Program-made: the position numbers and the translations under genes
The notes under the pieces: generated by a model
Databases searched by the model: none
The model's input: only the letters and a program-made list of their open reading frames with translations
What the model was told of the DNA's origin: nothing
NCBI RefSeq assembly: GCF_932526225.1
Contig: NC_064047.1
Span: forward strand, 1,552,001 to 1,612,000
Length of the DNA: 60,000 nt
Direction of reading: 5' to 3'
Origin: Nematostella vectensis
Lineage: Eukaryota > Cnidaria > Anthozoa > Actiniaria > Edwardsiidae
Shown: positions 10,654 through 21,200 of the stretch, piece after piece
Position numbering within the stretch: position 1 is the first letter of the stretch
How the letters are laid out: each line of letters starts with the position of its first letter

Positions 10654-11364
10654 TCATTTACAATCACAAACTTTAAACAAACATTGCCCTTGGTCTTGGC
10701 AGTTATCTTGACAGGCAATGTCTGTTATTTCGACTGATTGCCCGTAAGTGTTGGCCGTGCAGATGGAAGCAGCACCGGAAGCAGGCAACTCCACACCGCG
10801 GATGTTGCAGGTGCAGGAATCAAGGTGGCAAGTAGGTGACCCAGAGAAATCGCACTCATCTTGGCACCAACTATCACTGATTCCGGCAGCCTTTGATTTG
10901 CAGACGATAACATCGCTTGTCAGCACAGATGTCGATATTTCGGTTTGGATTTGGGAAGAGGCGGAAGTTTCGATAGACGACACGAATGATGATGTGTCAA
11001 GAGATGTCGCTTTTGGAATGGAGGAAATAACTGCTGTCGATATAATATCTCCCTCATCTGATTTCTTCGTAACCTTTTCTTCTATCTCCCGCCAGCCGTC
11101 AAAGCTGAACTCATTCTTTCCGTTGAAGTGCTGAAATCCCGGGAAGTCTTCGTTTTCGGCGCAAAAGCAATAATGCGAGATGGAGTCGCCGTCATTTCTT
11201 TGTCCGATATACGGACAGTAGAAAGTTTTACATGGTCCGCTGCAAAGCATTCTTAGAGCTCCCGTCTTGACTTTTTCACATCGGATGAGCCGTCCGGCCG
11301 GTGAGTGAGAGCACAACACCAAGTGAAACTCGGCGACTAAAGCGATAAGCAACAGATTTTTCAT
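10654..11364 (-). CDS. secreted protein with three six-cysteine modules and a Ser/Thr-rich linker
   Basis: 236 residues in one exon. Residues 1-18 (MKNLLLIALVAEFHLVLC) are a signal peptide. Three modules share the spacing C-x(11-15)-C-x3-C-x(4-7)-C-x(n)-C-x-C: module 1 at about residues 29-71 (CSGPCKTFYC ... CFC), module 2 at about 153-187 (WCQDEC ... CTC), module 3 at about 201-235 (ACQDNCQDQGQC ... CDC). In modules 2 and 3 n is 4; in module 1 it is about 15. The linker between modules 1 and 2 is rich in Ser/Thr (SSFVSSIETSASS) and is likely O-glycosylated. The protein ends at the last module with no membrane segment or GPI signal. I do not recognise the family; disulfide-rich secreted or matrix proteins of this style are common in cnidarians. 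No homologous neighbour is present. Confidence 0.75.
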   Translation of the reverse strand: MKNLLLIALVAEFHLVLCSHSPAGRLIRCEKVKTGALRMLCSGPCKTFYCPYIGQRNDGDSISHYCFCAENEDFPGFQHFNGKNEFSFDGWREIEEKVTKKSDEGDIISTAVISSIPKATSLDTSSFVSSIETSASSQIQTEISTSVLTSDVIVCKSKAAGISDSWCQDECDFSGSPTCHLDSCTCNIRGVELPASGAASICTANTYGQSVEITDIACQDNCQDQGQCLFKVCDCK

Positions 11365-14228
11365 CTTCTGTTGTTTGCGCGATGGATTTTGAAGTCCACT
11401 GAGAGCATAAGGTGTAGCCTTTCCCTTTTGTATTAAAAATTAAACCATGTTAATGCCATAAGTTGACATTAGTTTATGGCTGCTTTGTAGGAGGTTGGAA
11501 TAAACTGTGTAGTAGATTAAAAAACGAAATGCTCGCTATAATTTGATATTTGATTATTCGTTAGAACGGCGTTAGCGTTATAATTGTTTAGCTTTGCAGG
11601 TAACTTGATGTGGATGTCTGGATCAAATGCTCGGTTCAATGACTCTGACCAAAAATTCCAAACGAAAGCTAGCAAGTGAGGCTATCATTTACGATTTCCA
11701 TGACACGAGTATTAAAAATGTTTTTTTCTTCCTATCAGGTTTGTTTGCTGGTTTTTTGAGAAAATACGCAGGAATTCACTTTTATAAATTTTCATTTGAA
11801 AATCACATGCAGCGAAAGTTTTGAAATTCATTTTAACATTATTTGATTGGATTTTGTAAACTGCACCTGCTTTATTGGCTTGAGATATCAAAATAAAAGC
11901 ATACACATTTTAACTGGTAGTGACCCAAAATTTTTCAACTGTTACATTAAAGAAGGATCTTGACATTCATTTTCAAAAATCATGCCGTTTGTATTCTTTG
12001 GAGAGGAAGCATAATTGTAGCAAATGATTGTTTGCGCGTACCAGAGAGTACCAGAGGTTGAGATGTCTTTACCTCGCTGGCCACTAAAAAAAGAGAGATG
12101 TTTGAGGCCCTGGAACCAGGGTAGTTTGCGCGCTGCAAACTCATTCTACCATTTGAGCTCCACGAAGACAAAATTGCATAAAAGCAAGCGCTTAAGTGAC
12201 AGCAACTACTAGATTTTCATGAACTAGGATATCACGCTCTTTAGGTGTGTGTGTGTGTGTTGGGGGGGAGGGGAGGGGAGGTCACAAGACACCTCGGATT
12301 ATCGCGGATTAAGTCATTAGAAACTCTTCCCTGCACCTTACTAAATTTGACATTCCGTCTATCAAGCACATGATGATAGACTCCAAGTACCCCACCCCTT
12401 CCTACGGCCCTGCTTGTTCTATAGGATTGAACAAGAATTTTGGTCGCAAAGAAGTTTTTGTATTGAGAGTATCCGAGAAACGGATAGATACCGGAAATAC
12501 ACTCTTTTTTTTTATAAGAACGTCGAATTTTCTGTTGAGGCTGGGCCGTTCTTATTTTTGGGACATTTTAAGGCTGAATATGTTCTTAATGTTCTTAAAT
12601 TTTAGTGTATATAAGAATATAAAAAACCAATTAATTATAAGGAAGAGAATTACACTAATGATCAATAGCAACAATAAGGTTGCTACTATGAGCACAATTT
12701 GATTCTGTATTTTAGAACGCATCAGGACTAAAAAAGAAAGTTTTTCTGCTATCTGAGCCTGGTTATGTTCTAAGCATGTTCTTAAAATTTGGTGAGATCT
12801 CAGGCTTGACGTTCTTATAAAAACGGTTCTTATATGAAAAAAGAGGGTAAGCAAAAACACGCCATGATGTACTGAGATTCAGCGAACACCAATGGCGCCA
12901 ATGGGAAACCTGCCCAAAATACCAATCAGTGTTTGTCGTTTTTCTAAAAGAGCCTGGGGCGAGCGCGCACAAGCAGTTGTCTATAGTCTCGCAACCAGAC
13001 AGCTGCGGCCAGCCTATAATACTATAACAATATAATTGAGGTTCGCGCGTTTAAATATGTTTTTGGCCCGACTCAGGTTCATCTTAGCCCGAGCGACTAT
13101 ATAGGGCATTAAAAATTAGTAAAATCTAATTTTATTCAAAAAAGCATTTTAGCCCGTTAATTGCACAATAATGCCCTATAAATCGTACTCCAGCTTTGCA
13201 TACACAATATTAAAAAGCGCACAGATGATATCTTTTCAATTTCAAAATTGCATTTTCTTTTTCTTTTATCGTGCAGTGCCCCATTTCAGGTCATGAATAT
13301 TTAATCTAGCTGTGAAGTTGGCGGACTGAAACTTAATGGTTTTCAATATTACCATTATTATTTTTTCTTCGCATTTTCCTATCCCGCCAGCAGCCGTCTT
13401 CATATGTGACAAGAATGATAAAACCATTTATTAGTATAAGCCTAAAACCTGGGTTGAATGCGATTTTCCATAAACGTTTGTCGACAATTTCCTCGCAAAA
13501 CCGCATTCTTCATCATCAAACTAAATGGAGTTATTAAACGTTTAGGTGATTTTTTATTGGTGCCGTTATGGAAACAATTTTAGTGCTGTCCAATACGAAA
13601 CGCTTCAAAATGAATTTTTGGAGTTTGAAGATGTTTGATCCAATATTATGGGACTTGCCCTAAAGGTTGGTACTCACTAGGACGTAAGCGCAAGCGTAAG
13701 CGCAAACAAAAGCGCAAGACAAGTGTGAATCGGTCAAACATAAGCGCAAAAATAATCACGCAGTTGCGTTCTCTTGCGCTTTAAAATGGTTCACCAATGA
13801 CAAAAGTTACTCCAAAATACAAAAATTGTTAAAAAGACGCTCCGAAAAATAAAATAAACGTTTCCATAAACATTAACCCAAAGTGTAACAGCTGTCTCTA
13901 AATGTTGATAGTTTGATACCAAGATCAAGGGAAAATACATAAAGTGTGTATATTGCTCACTAACAAAAGATGTGCGGAAACCACAGGTTCCCCATCATGC
14001 TCACAGTATGTGATCAGGCCAGCCGCCCAAATAGCTTAGAATTTCATCCAACACATTGAAAGCACAAGAATCAAGTACGAATTATATTGAGATTTTTAAG
14101 ATTTTATGTCATAGTAGAATGAAAAGCCAGTTTTTTATCGGCGAATTCGCGAAATCGTTCTCCTAGTTTGTTTTCTTACTCTTGCGCGGCCATGTATACA
14201 ACTAATACAAACTAATAGTGGGATCACA
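11365..14228. other. intergenic region, no supported gene
   Basis: AT-rich. It contains a GT microsatellite/poly-G patch (12245-12275), an inverted pair TATAGGGCATTA (about 13102) and TAATGCCCTATA (about 13170) that may bound a small element, and AAGAACG/GTTCTTA words repeated in both orientations at 12520-12850. Short open frames do not carry recognisable motifs. Confidence 0.55.
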
Positions 14229-14300
14229 TACACTTGGTAGTAGATTTCTCAAGCTATTACATCCATTGCTGATAGCTTGAGAAATCTACTACCAAGTGTA
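14229..14300. repeat. perfect 29-bp inverted repeat at the 5' edge of the LINE
   Basis: The left arm 14229-14257 and right arm 14272-14300 are exact reverse complements around a 14-base loop. The right arm is LINE coding sequence (GAGAAATCTACTACCAAGTG), so the left arm is an inverted copy of the LINE's own 5' end. Confidence 0.97.
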
Positions 14301-15968
14301 CCGTTTGACATCTCAAAGCTGGAGCACTTTGTACTTTCCAGAAAGGACCCTGAAACTGTTTTCTCGATACCGCGAATCCCTATTGGTTTTACAATTAATT
14401 GTCTTCAAACTTTGAACTTAAGGAAAGCTATGGGTATCGATAAATTCAGTGCAAAGATTCTTAAGCTGGCGGCACCTATTATTGCACCCTCAATTTCAAA
14501 GCTGATGAACTACTCTATCGAAAGTTCCGAGTTTCCAAAACGATGGAAAACGGCCAAAGTTACCCCTTTATATAAATCTGGTGATCATATGGACAAGAGT
14601 AACTACCGCCCTATATCCGTCTTGCCCATCCTGTCTAAGCTTCTTGAGAGACATGTTCACAATCATTTTTATGATTATCTTGTCGAAAACAAATTATTAT
14701 ATGCAAGTCAATCTGGGTTCCGCAGGCATCATGGAACTGAGACAGCATTAATTAAAGTAGTAGATAATCTCCTCTTTCAATTGGATAAGAACTGTGTAAG
14801 TGGTATGCTCCTTATTGATTATCGAAAGGCTTTTGACATGGTTGACCATATTATCTTGATGTCAAAGCTGAAAGCCTATGGTTTAGACAAGAACACTACG
14901 TCATGGTTTGAATCCTATCTACGGGGAAGGCGACAATTTGTTTCTATTGACGGCGTGGACTCAGATCTTTCTGTTATACAACATGGAGTTCCTCAAGGAA
15001 GCATTCTTGGCCCTTTGCTTTTTGTTTTATTCATCAACGATCTTCCTTTTCATATTAGTTCACCTAAAGTGAAGATAGATCTTTATGCGGATGATACTAC
15101 TATCTCGTTTTCAACCGATGTCAATAATACTTCCAATTTAGAGAACACTCTTAATTCAGTGATGAGGGATGTGGAAGTATGGACCAATTGCAACAAACTT
15201 CCAATAAATGAGACGAAGTCAAAATCACTACTTGTGACTGGTAAACGCCTTGGAGAGAAAGCACCACACAGTAAATTATCCATTTCGACATCTAATGGAA
15301 ACACCCTTGAATCAGTGGAATCAGTAAGACTCCTTGGACTGGATGTGGACAGTAAATTGACCTTTTCGGATCACGCTGAAAGGACATACAAGAAAATTGC
15401 AGGAAGAATCGGCGTACTAAATAAGATCAAAGGTTGTCTACCCATCAAACAAAGAACAAATTTCTATAATGCCATGATCAAACCTTTGTTTAACTATGCT
15501 GGGACTGTTTGGCAAACAGCATCAACTAAGGATTGTTTGTCAAGATTTCTAATTCTACAAAAAAGAGCTGCACGTCTAATACTCAACGCTGAACCCAGAG
15601 CACCCTCAGTACCGTTGTTTAATAGACTTCAATGGCTGCCTTTCTATCTGGACAATCACATCTCAATGTGTTCTATTCTCTTTAAAAGGCTACAACTGAT
15701 GGTGCCCGAATATCTAATTGAAACTCTTAAGCTGAACAATACACTTCATAATAGAAATACTCGTTTCTCAGGACTGAATTTTATAACTCCAAAGTATACT
15801 AGAAAAACCGAAGGTGGGAAAACGTTTACAGTAAATGCCATCCATAAATGGAACAATTTAGAAGCCAGCATAAAGAAACTGCCTAATATAAGCTCTTTTA
15901 AGAACGCTCTCCGTCATAAATATCTTAATGAACAATTACTTTTAAATCATTTTAATATTTCGAATTAA
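14280..15968 (+). CDS. reverse transcriptase ORF2 fragment of a LINE
   Basis: About 562 codons remain open up to TAA; the true start lies upstream in the missing part. Reverse-transcriptase landmarks are in order: NYRPISVLPILSKLLE, QSGFRRHHGTETAL, motif A LLIDYRKAFDMVDH (14803-14848), motif B HGVPQGSILGPLLF, and motif C YADDT (15084-15098). A C-terminal region follows with YKKIAGRIGVLNKIKG and NYAGTVWQTAS. Order and wording fit CR1/L2-group elements of invertebrates. No stop or frameshift interrupts the frame, so the insertion is young, but without an endonuclease it cannot be autonomous. Confidence 0.92.
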   Translation, partial: RNLLPSVPFDISKLEHFVLSRKDPETVFSIPRIPIGFTINCLQTLNLRKAMGIDKFSAKILKLAAPIIAPSISKLMNYSIESSEFPKRWKTAKVTPLYKSGDHMDKSNYRPISVLPILSKLLERHVHNHFYDYLVENKLLYASQSGFRRHHGTETALIKVVDNLLFQLDKNCVSGMLLIDYRKAFDMVDHIILMSKLKAYGLDKNTTSWFESYLRGRRQFVSIDGVDSDLSVIQHGVPQGSILGPLLFVLFINDLPFHISSPKVKIDLYADDTTISFSTDVNNTSNLENTLNSVMRDVEVWTNCNKLPINETKSKSLLVTGKRLGEKAPHSKLSISTSNGNTLESVESVRLLGLDVDSKLTFSDHAERTYKKIAGRIGVLNKIKGCLPIKQRTNFYNAMIKPLFNYAGTVWQTASTKDCLSRFLILQKRAARLILNAEPRAPSVPLFNRLQWLPFYLDNHISMCSILFKRLQLMVPEYLIETLKLNNTLHNRNTRFSGLNFITPKYTRKTEGGKTFTVNAIHKWNNLEASIKKLPNISSFKNALRHKYLNEQLLLNHFNISN

Positions 15969-16052
15969 CTCATATTTTATTTTCTTTATTTAATCTTTCT
16001 CCTTTTGGTCTGGGTGGGAATAGTATTTTTATAATTTGTATTGTAAATAGAG

Positions 16053-16056
<4 letters not shown>

Positions 16057-16088
<32 letters not shown>
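16057..16088. repeat. TA dinucleotide microsatellite in the LINE 3'UTR
   Basis: Uninterrupted TA repeats between the LINE stop codon and its TTA-repeat tail. Confidence 0.9.
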
Positions 16089-16090
<2 letters not shown>

Positions 16091-16744
16091 ATATTGTATT
16101 ATTTGTATGTATGAGTTTTGAGGGCCACAAGTTTACTAGTGTATTACACTATTAAGTGCCACCCTCTGTAAATAAAGTTATTATTATTATTATTATATTA
16201 TGTGAGCTTGGGATACCTGTGCTCTCCTTAGCGGCTCAGTTAAACCAAGAGAGTATAAGATAAGAGAGGGACACTTTGGTATTACCCGCGCGCCATGTCG
16301 ATTCCGAATCTGGCTATTTTTAATAACCACCACTCCACCACTGCGCGTGAGCATTTTTACTCACCCTACCCCCGCGCTTTGGCATTTACATCTTGTTGTT
16401 TGCCGCTATTTTTTTGCATGAAACCGAAAAAAACCACCCTATTTGCACAAATAAATACCATCGAAAATGTCATTCTAGCATCAAGGATACGGGCAGTTGC
16501 AGTTTATTAAGGGGATGACGCCGTTTTTCAGCAATTCGTAAGCACGCGCGCCGTTTTTGATGCCGTTCGTTTTGACTTGCTCTTAAGCTCTCTAATGTCG
16601 CAGCAACACAACCTCCAAGCTTGTGATCTCAAATGAGACTGAATTTCTAATGAGTTATTTCCTTATATATCCTACTATTAGTCCAGTGAGAAAGAAGTAA
16701 AGAAGATAACTCGAATTCCCCCACATATGTTCCTAGTCAAAGTG

Positions 16745-16753
16745 TAGCTGTAT

Positions 16754-16783
<30 letters not shown>
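16745..16783 (+). repeat. poly-G run upstream of the CI-MPR gene
   Basis: About 39 consecutive G, roughly 125 bases upstream of the CI-MPR start codon. It could form a quadruplex or exclude nucleosomes; its length may be unreliable in the assembly. Confidence 0.85.
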
Positions 16784-16785
<2 letters not shown>

Positions 16786-16897
16786 GAGTTGCCTGGCTTT
16801 TTATCGAACGAGACGCAAGGTGACAGTCACGTGAAATTTCAAAATAACCGCGTGACGTAACTCCATCTTTGGACATGCGCAGAAGTCACAAAGTGCG

Positions 16898-16915
16898 AGA
16901 TCCAAGATGGCGGCC
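16898..16915 (+). promoter_or_regulatory. YY1-type site overlapping the CI-MPR start codon
   Basis: CCAAGATGGCGGCCG contains the YY1 core AAGATGGCGGC, and its ATG is the predicted initiator (16907). Such placement just downstream of the transcription start is typical of TATA-less housekeeping promoters. No TATA box is visible upstream. Confidence 0.5.
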
Positions 16916-18297
16916 GAGGCTGCAAAAGTCATATTTCTGTTGTTTTCAACTTTTCTTTCTAAACTTTTAAGTTACAGCCAAGCTTCTCTCTTACCAACGT
17001 GTACCCACCAAGTAGGCGACAAGAAATTTACAATAATCAGAAGGTATATTTCTATTAGGATTGTATGTCTGCATTTGTTTTCAAGTATTCCGAATGGAGG
17101 AAGTGAAACTTTCAGAAATAACTTTAATTAAGTATATTTATGCAATCGTTCTTTGTGATTTTTTTTCTAGGGTTTGGGAATATAGATCAGATGGACACAC
17201 ATACATGATTGATCTATGCGATCAGCTCCTGAAACCCACTGATTGTAGAGGGGCAGCGATCTGTAAGCTCCGAGGCAGTGCCGACAATGGTTTTAATTTG
17301 GGACTCTTCTCGAAGACCACGAAAGAATTGTTCGGAGACAACGCGGGATATTCAATAGAATTCACGAATAAAGATGGAAAGTGCGAAGATAAATCACAAG
17401 GAGGGGTGACGTCTAGAATTCTCATGCGATGTGGAAAATACATGGTAGGTTTGTTGTGATGATGATGATGAATATCCTTGGATAATACAGTATTTTGAAC
17501 ACTTGGATGATGATAATCTGTTGTTTTGAAATGTTACTAAATCTCTAAACTTTTAGTACTCTTGTAGAAATTTTATTGGTTTCCAAATATGACTGAATAA
17601 TTGAAATGTGATAGGTCTCTATCGGCTTGAACTTTTCATCATTTTGCCGCATTCATCCATTCATTCCTGCATTCATTAAATTACAGTCCAATGAAACAAA
17701 AAACATAAAAACTTTTAAGAGCTATTCCTATACATGATGACCTTAATGCTTCTGTAATACTTTATTTAACAACATGTTTTTTTTATAAGTATGTCTAGCC
17801 TTTTTCCAATACAGACACATATCAATGGTCCAAATTTGGAGAAGGAAGGGTGGGAGGGGCACTGGTCACCAATTGAATGGACCATTTTCTCTTTTTTCTT
17901 TCTCTACTCGTCTTGTTTGTCTTAATTCTCAGTGGATTTTTCAGCCGTTCATTACCCCCCTTCAGTTGGGCCCTTAGGCAAAACTTTTATATCATAAAAA
18001 AATTTGTCTTTGAAAAATTGTGTTCTTCCATTCAACTTTAACTGTGTACATACATTTTAATACAATGATTGTGCATTTATTGCTTGTATTTAGTGCTAAC
18101 AACTATTATGTGAACCTTTCAGGGATATCCTGAACTGATAGATCACTATACAACAGACAAGGATTGTGTGTACATATTTGAGTTCATAACAAATCAAGCA
18201 TGCAATATTCCACCTACTGCGGCAGAGGTACCATGTTCCTTCTACAGCCCCCTTGATGGCAAGAAAAGGGACTTGACGCCACTTATTAAGACTAAAG
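16907..18297 (+). CDS. IGF2R: CI-MPR exons 1-3: signal peptide, MRH repeat 1, start of repeat 2
   Basis: Exon 1 (16907-17043) encodes MAAEAAKVIFLLFSTFLSKL and following, an N-terminal signal, then the first Cys. Exon 2 (17171-17444) holds VWEYRSDGHTYMIDLC and ends GVTSRILMRCGKYM. Exon 3 (18123-18297) has the repeat-closing CVYIFEFITNQAC. Phases at the exon ends are 2, 0, 1. Repeat 1 has Lys instead of Gln after its AIC and lacks the conserved Arg and Glu, so it should not bind M6P. Confidence 0.9.
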
Positions 18298-21200
18298 GTA
18301 CATACAGTTGTGTATACAAACTTTACGTTCATTTTGTGTATACAAACTTTACACATTATGTTGACTGAAAAATGAAAAAAGTTTTTTTTCCTGATTTCTT
18401 TTACTCTAATCTCTAAACATGGTTACATTAAGTTTATGATCAGAATACAGCATACTGTAAAAGTTGATCCCTGTTTGGTGATATGTAAAATACTTATAAG
18501 GTAAGGTAAGGTAAGGTAAGGTACTGTGTTCCCTGCTAGCAGAGGCCTCTTTTCTCTGTATTTCACTGTGCTGGCATTCACAATAAAAAGAGACCTCTAC
18601 CATGGGTTGAAACTTTGTTTAATCAAACTGCCGTCCGCGATCATGGATGGGGAGATCCAGAGCGCATGCTCCCTTCATTTTTACTGGCCACTATTTGAGC
18701 CCACAATAACTAGCGCATGCGTGTTAAGTGTATATCAGCTGCGGAATAATAAGCCCACATTCGAAACAGCCTCCTCCATAGAAATATCACACAACAAATT
18801 ATAAAAGAAGCCATTTAATCTTCATTTAGAATTTTCTCTCTTTTGACTACCGAGACAATCTTCTGTTTACAGCTTTTGCATATTCTTCTGGATTAAGCTG
18901 ATCTAAGTTTACCAAAAAGTTTGGTAACATTTTCTTCGAGTCCAACTGTGCAATATTTGCATTAAAGAAACTCGCCTGCCCACATGTCTTGAAATTTATC
19001 CCACAAACAAGACATAACTCGTCTTTGCTGCTTTGCTGTTCAGTCTTTCCAGTGACGTTTTAGGTGATTGTTTTCTTTTTTTGAAGAGGAGAACTAACTG
19101 GAGTTTGATCCATAATTCGCGACAAAACCTTTGCAAAGCATATGGATAGCTTTCGCGCGATGGTACAGGTTTTGGCATGTCATGTGGTTGCTTAGAAACA
19201 CTCACGCATGCAACGAAAACAGGTTAGGCCCAGCACACCAGCCCAGCGAAATACAGAGAAAAGAGGCCTCTGCTAGCAGGGAAGGTACTGTAAGATGATG
19301 TGAAGGATAATGAGAAACAGTACAGGTCTAGAATAACATAAACTCCACTCACGAGTACTCGAGAATGCATATTCAACTTGAGATTGGCTCAAGAGTATAG
19401 ACGAATATTCACAAGCTTGATTTCAGTGTTTGATAATATGAAATGATAATAAGACAATAAGATAAGCTTTCAACATTGGATTGACCAGAGATCATCTAAA
19501 AGCAAGTTCTAACTTGACGGAAAGCTGAGGTCTACAAAGAAAATGTCTTCATCGCTGTTTTCTTGAGATCTCCATGTTTGAGTGATCATTCTTAAACCTT
19601 CAAAGTCGCTAAAAGTGTGAGCGGTATGATTTCTGCAAGTGGCAAGTGGCTTAGTTCTAGATTGCCTAATTAAAAGTGTGAGTTTGGAGGGGTGAAAGTG
19701 CTAATGAGGACTCGACACTCATGAGTGGAGTTTAGGTTACTCTAGACTTGTACTGTATACAGCATATAAATTTTAGAAGCGAACGAAATACTCTTCAATC
19801 CCTGTGAAATTCTACCATTCTACTCAATAAAACATTTCCACCCCATTGCCACCCCATTGCCATAAATTATTTTAAGGATTATATTATTTTTTTTCATAAT
19901 AGTATAACTAGAAAGACTACAAACAGGCTGTAGAAAAACTAGATAGTATGTGTTGGTGTGGTCTAAGCGAGGTATAAATCAATACAAGGTTAAAAAGGTT
20001 TGTTGAACGCTTATGTGAAACAGTGAAGATGCACTGACAGAAATGTCCGACCACCTTTTCAACCTTATGTTGATTTATACCTTTTTCCATAATGATAAGA
20101 TGTTATTTTTACAAAAAATATAAACAAAATATCGTGATCTCACAAGTGGGCTTTTGCAGGCCGTACCCAGTGAGGTACAGCTGGTGCAAAAGGACCCCTC
20201 ATCAATGGCCAAAGGTCCATTTTCGGTTCTCAACAGAAGTGCTATTTGTAGACAAAACTATAAAGAGTAGGCTACATCACTATGTATAGCCAAATCTGAC
20301 AATAAATATCCCGTGGAGATACTGCAAAGGCATAAAAAATGCGCTTTTGTTCTCCCAGGGGTGGTCAGATTTTTATCCCCCCCCCAAGAAAATCAGGTCC
20401 ACTTTTTTGGATTCACACCCCCAAAGAAAAATCCAGGGTACAGGTACTGTTTTATGTCCTTTCCCCTTTTTAATATTAATTTGATATATTGATTGAGAAA
20501 AATATCGCTAACAATGTACCACATCTTCAGGTGGCCATCAAGTTGCAAGTGACAATCCCTCGCTTGATTTCCATATCAACATCTGTCGAGAGATCACCCC
20601 AACAACAGGCCACACCCAACACTGTCCTGCTGGCAGCGCCGCATGTAATGGCACAGCTAGCAAAGGGGACATCACCCTTGCTTCAATGCCTAAGGCCACA
20701 TCCAAATATGAGATTGAGATATGGTATAACGTGTCTAAGACGGTACCAGGATGTCCAGGAAAGCCCTTTACCAAGATAACTTTGGCTTGTCCTAAGGAGC
20801 TCCATCAAGCGGTGAGTGAAAATTGCGCAGCTAAAAGTATGCAGTAGTCAATGTTTTGGAGGTGTTCATCAACTCAATACTCAAAATTCATACAAATATT
20901 CATACCCAGGTCTCAACATTCCAACAACATACCTGCTCAGCACCCAACAAACACACCCCAACGCAGCACCCAACACCGCTACAACACCCCAGTGCAGCAC
21001 TTAACACTGCTACAACACCCCAACACTCAACACACTGCAACACCCCTACTTAGCACTCAACAACCCTACAACACCCTTACTCAGCCCTCACCATACACAC
21101 CCTAACGCAGCACTCAACACCGCTACAACACCCCAGCGCTGCACTTAACACTGCTACAACACCTCAACACTCAACACACTGCAACACCCCTACTTAGCAC

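Larger units (their letters stand above)
14272..16199 (+). mobile_element. 5'-truncated non-LTR retrotransposon (CR1/L2-like LINE)
   Basis: The element starts inside ORF2, just before the reverse-transcriptase domain, and runs through the 3'UTR to a TTATTATTATTATTA tail at about 16180-16199. It includes the open frame 14280-15968 and a TA microsatellite at about 16057-16088. The endonuclease and ORF1 are missing. The 5' edge is a snap-back palindrome. Confidence 0.85.

Noticed and set aside
14272-15968. Host gene or telomerase-like reverse transcriptase
   Set aside because: Motif wording (QGSILGPLLF, YADDT), 5' truncation and a simple-repeat tail fit an ordinary LINE copy.
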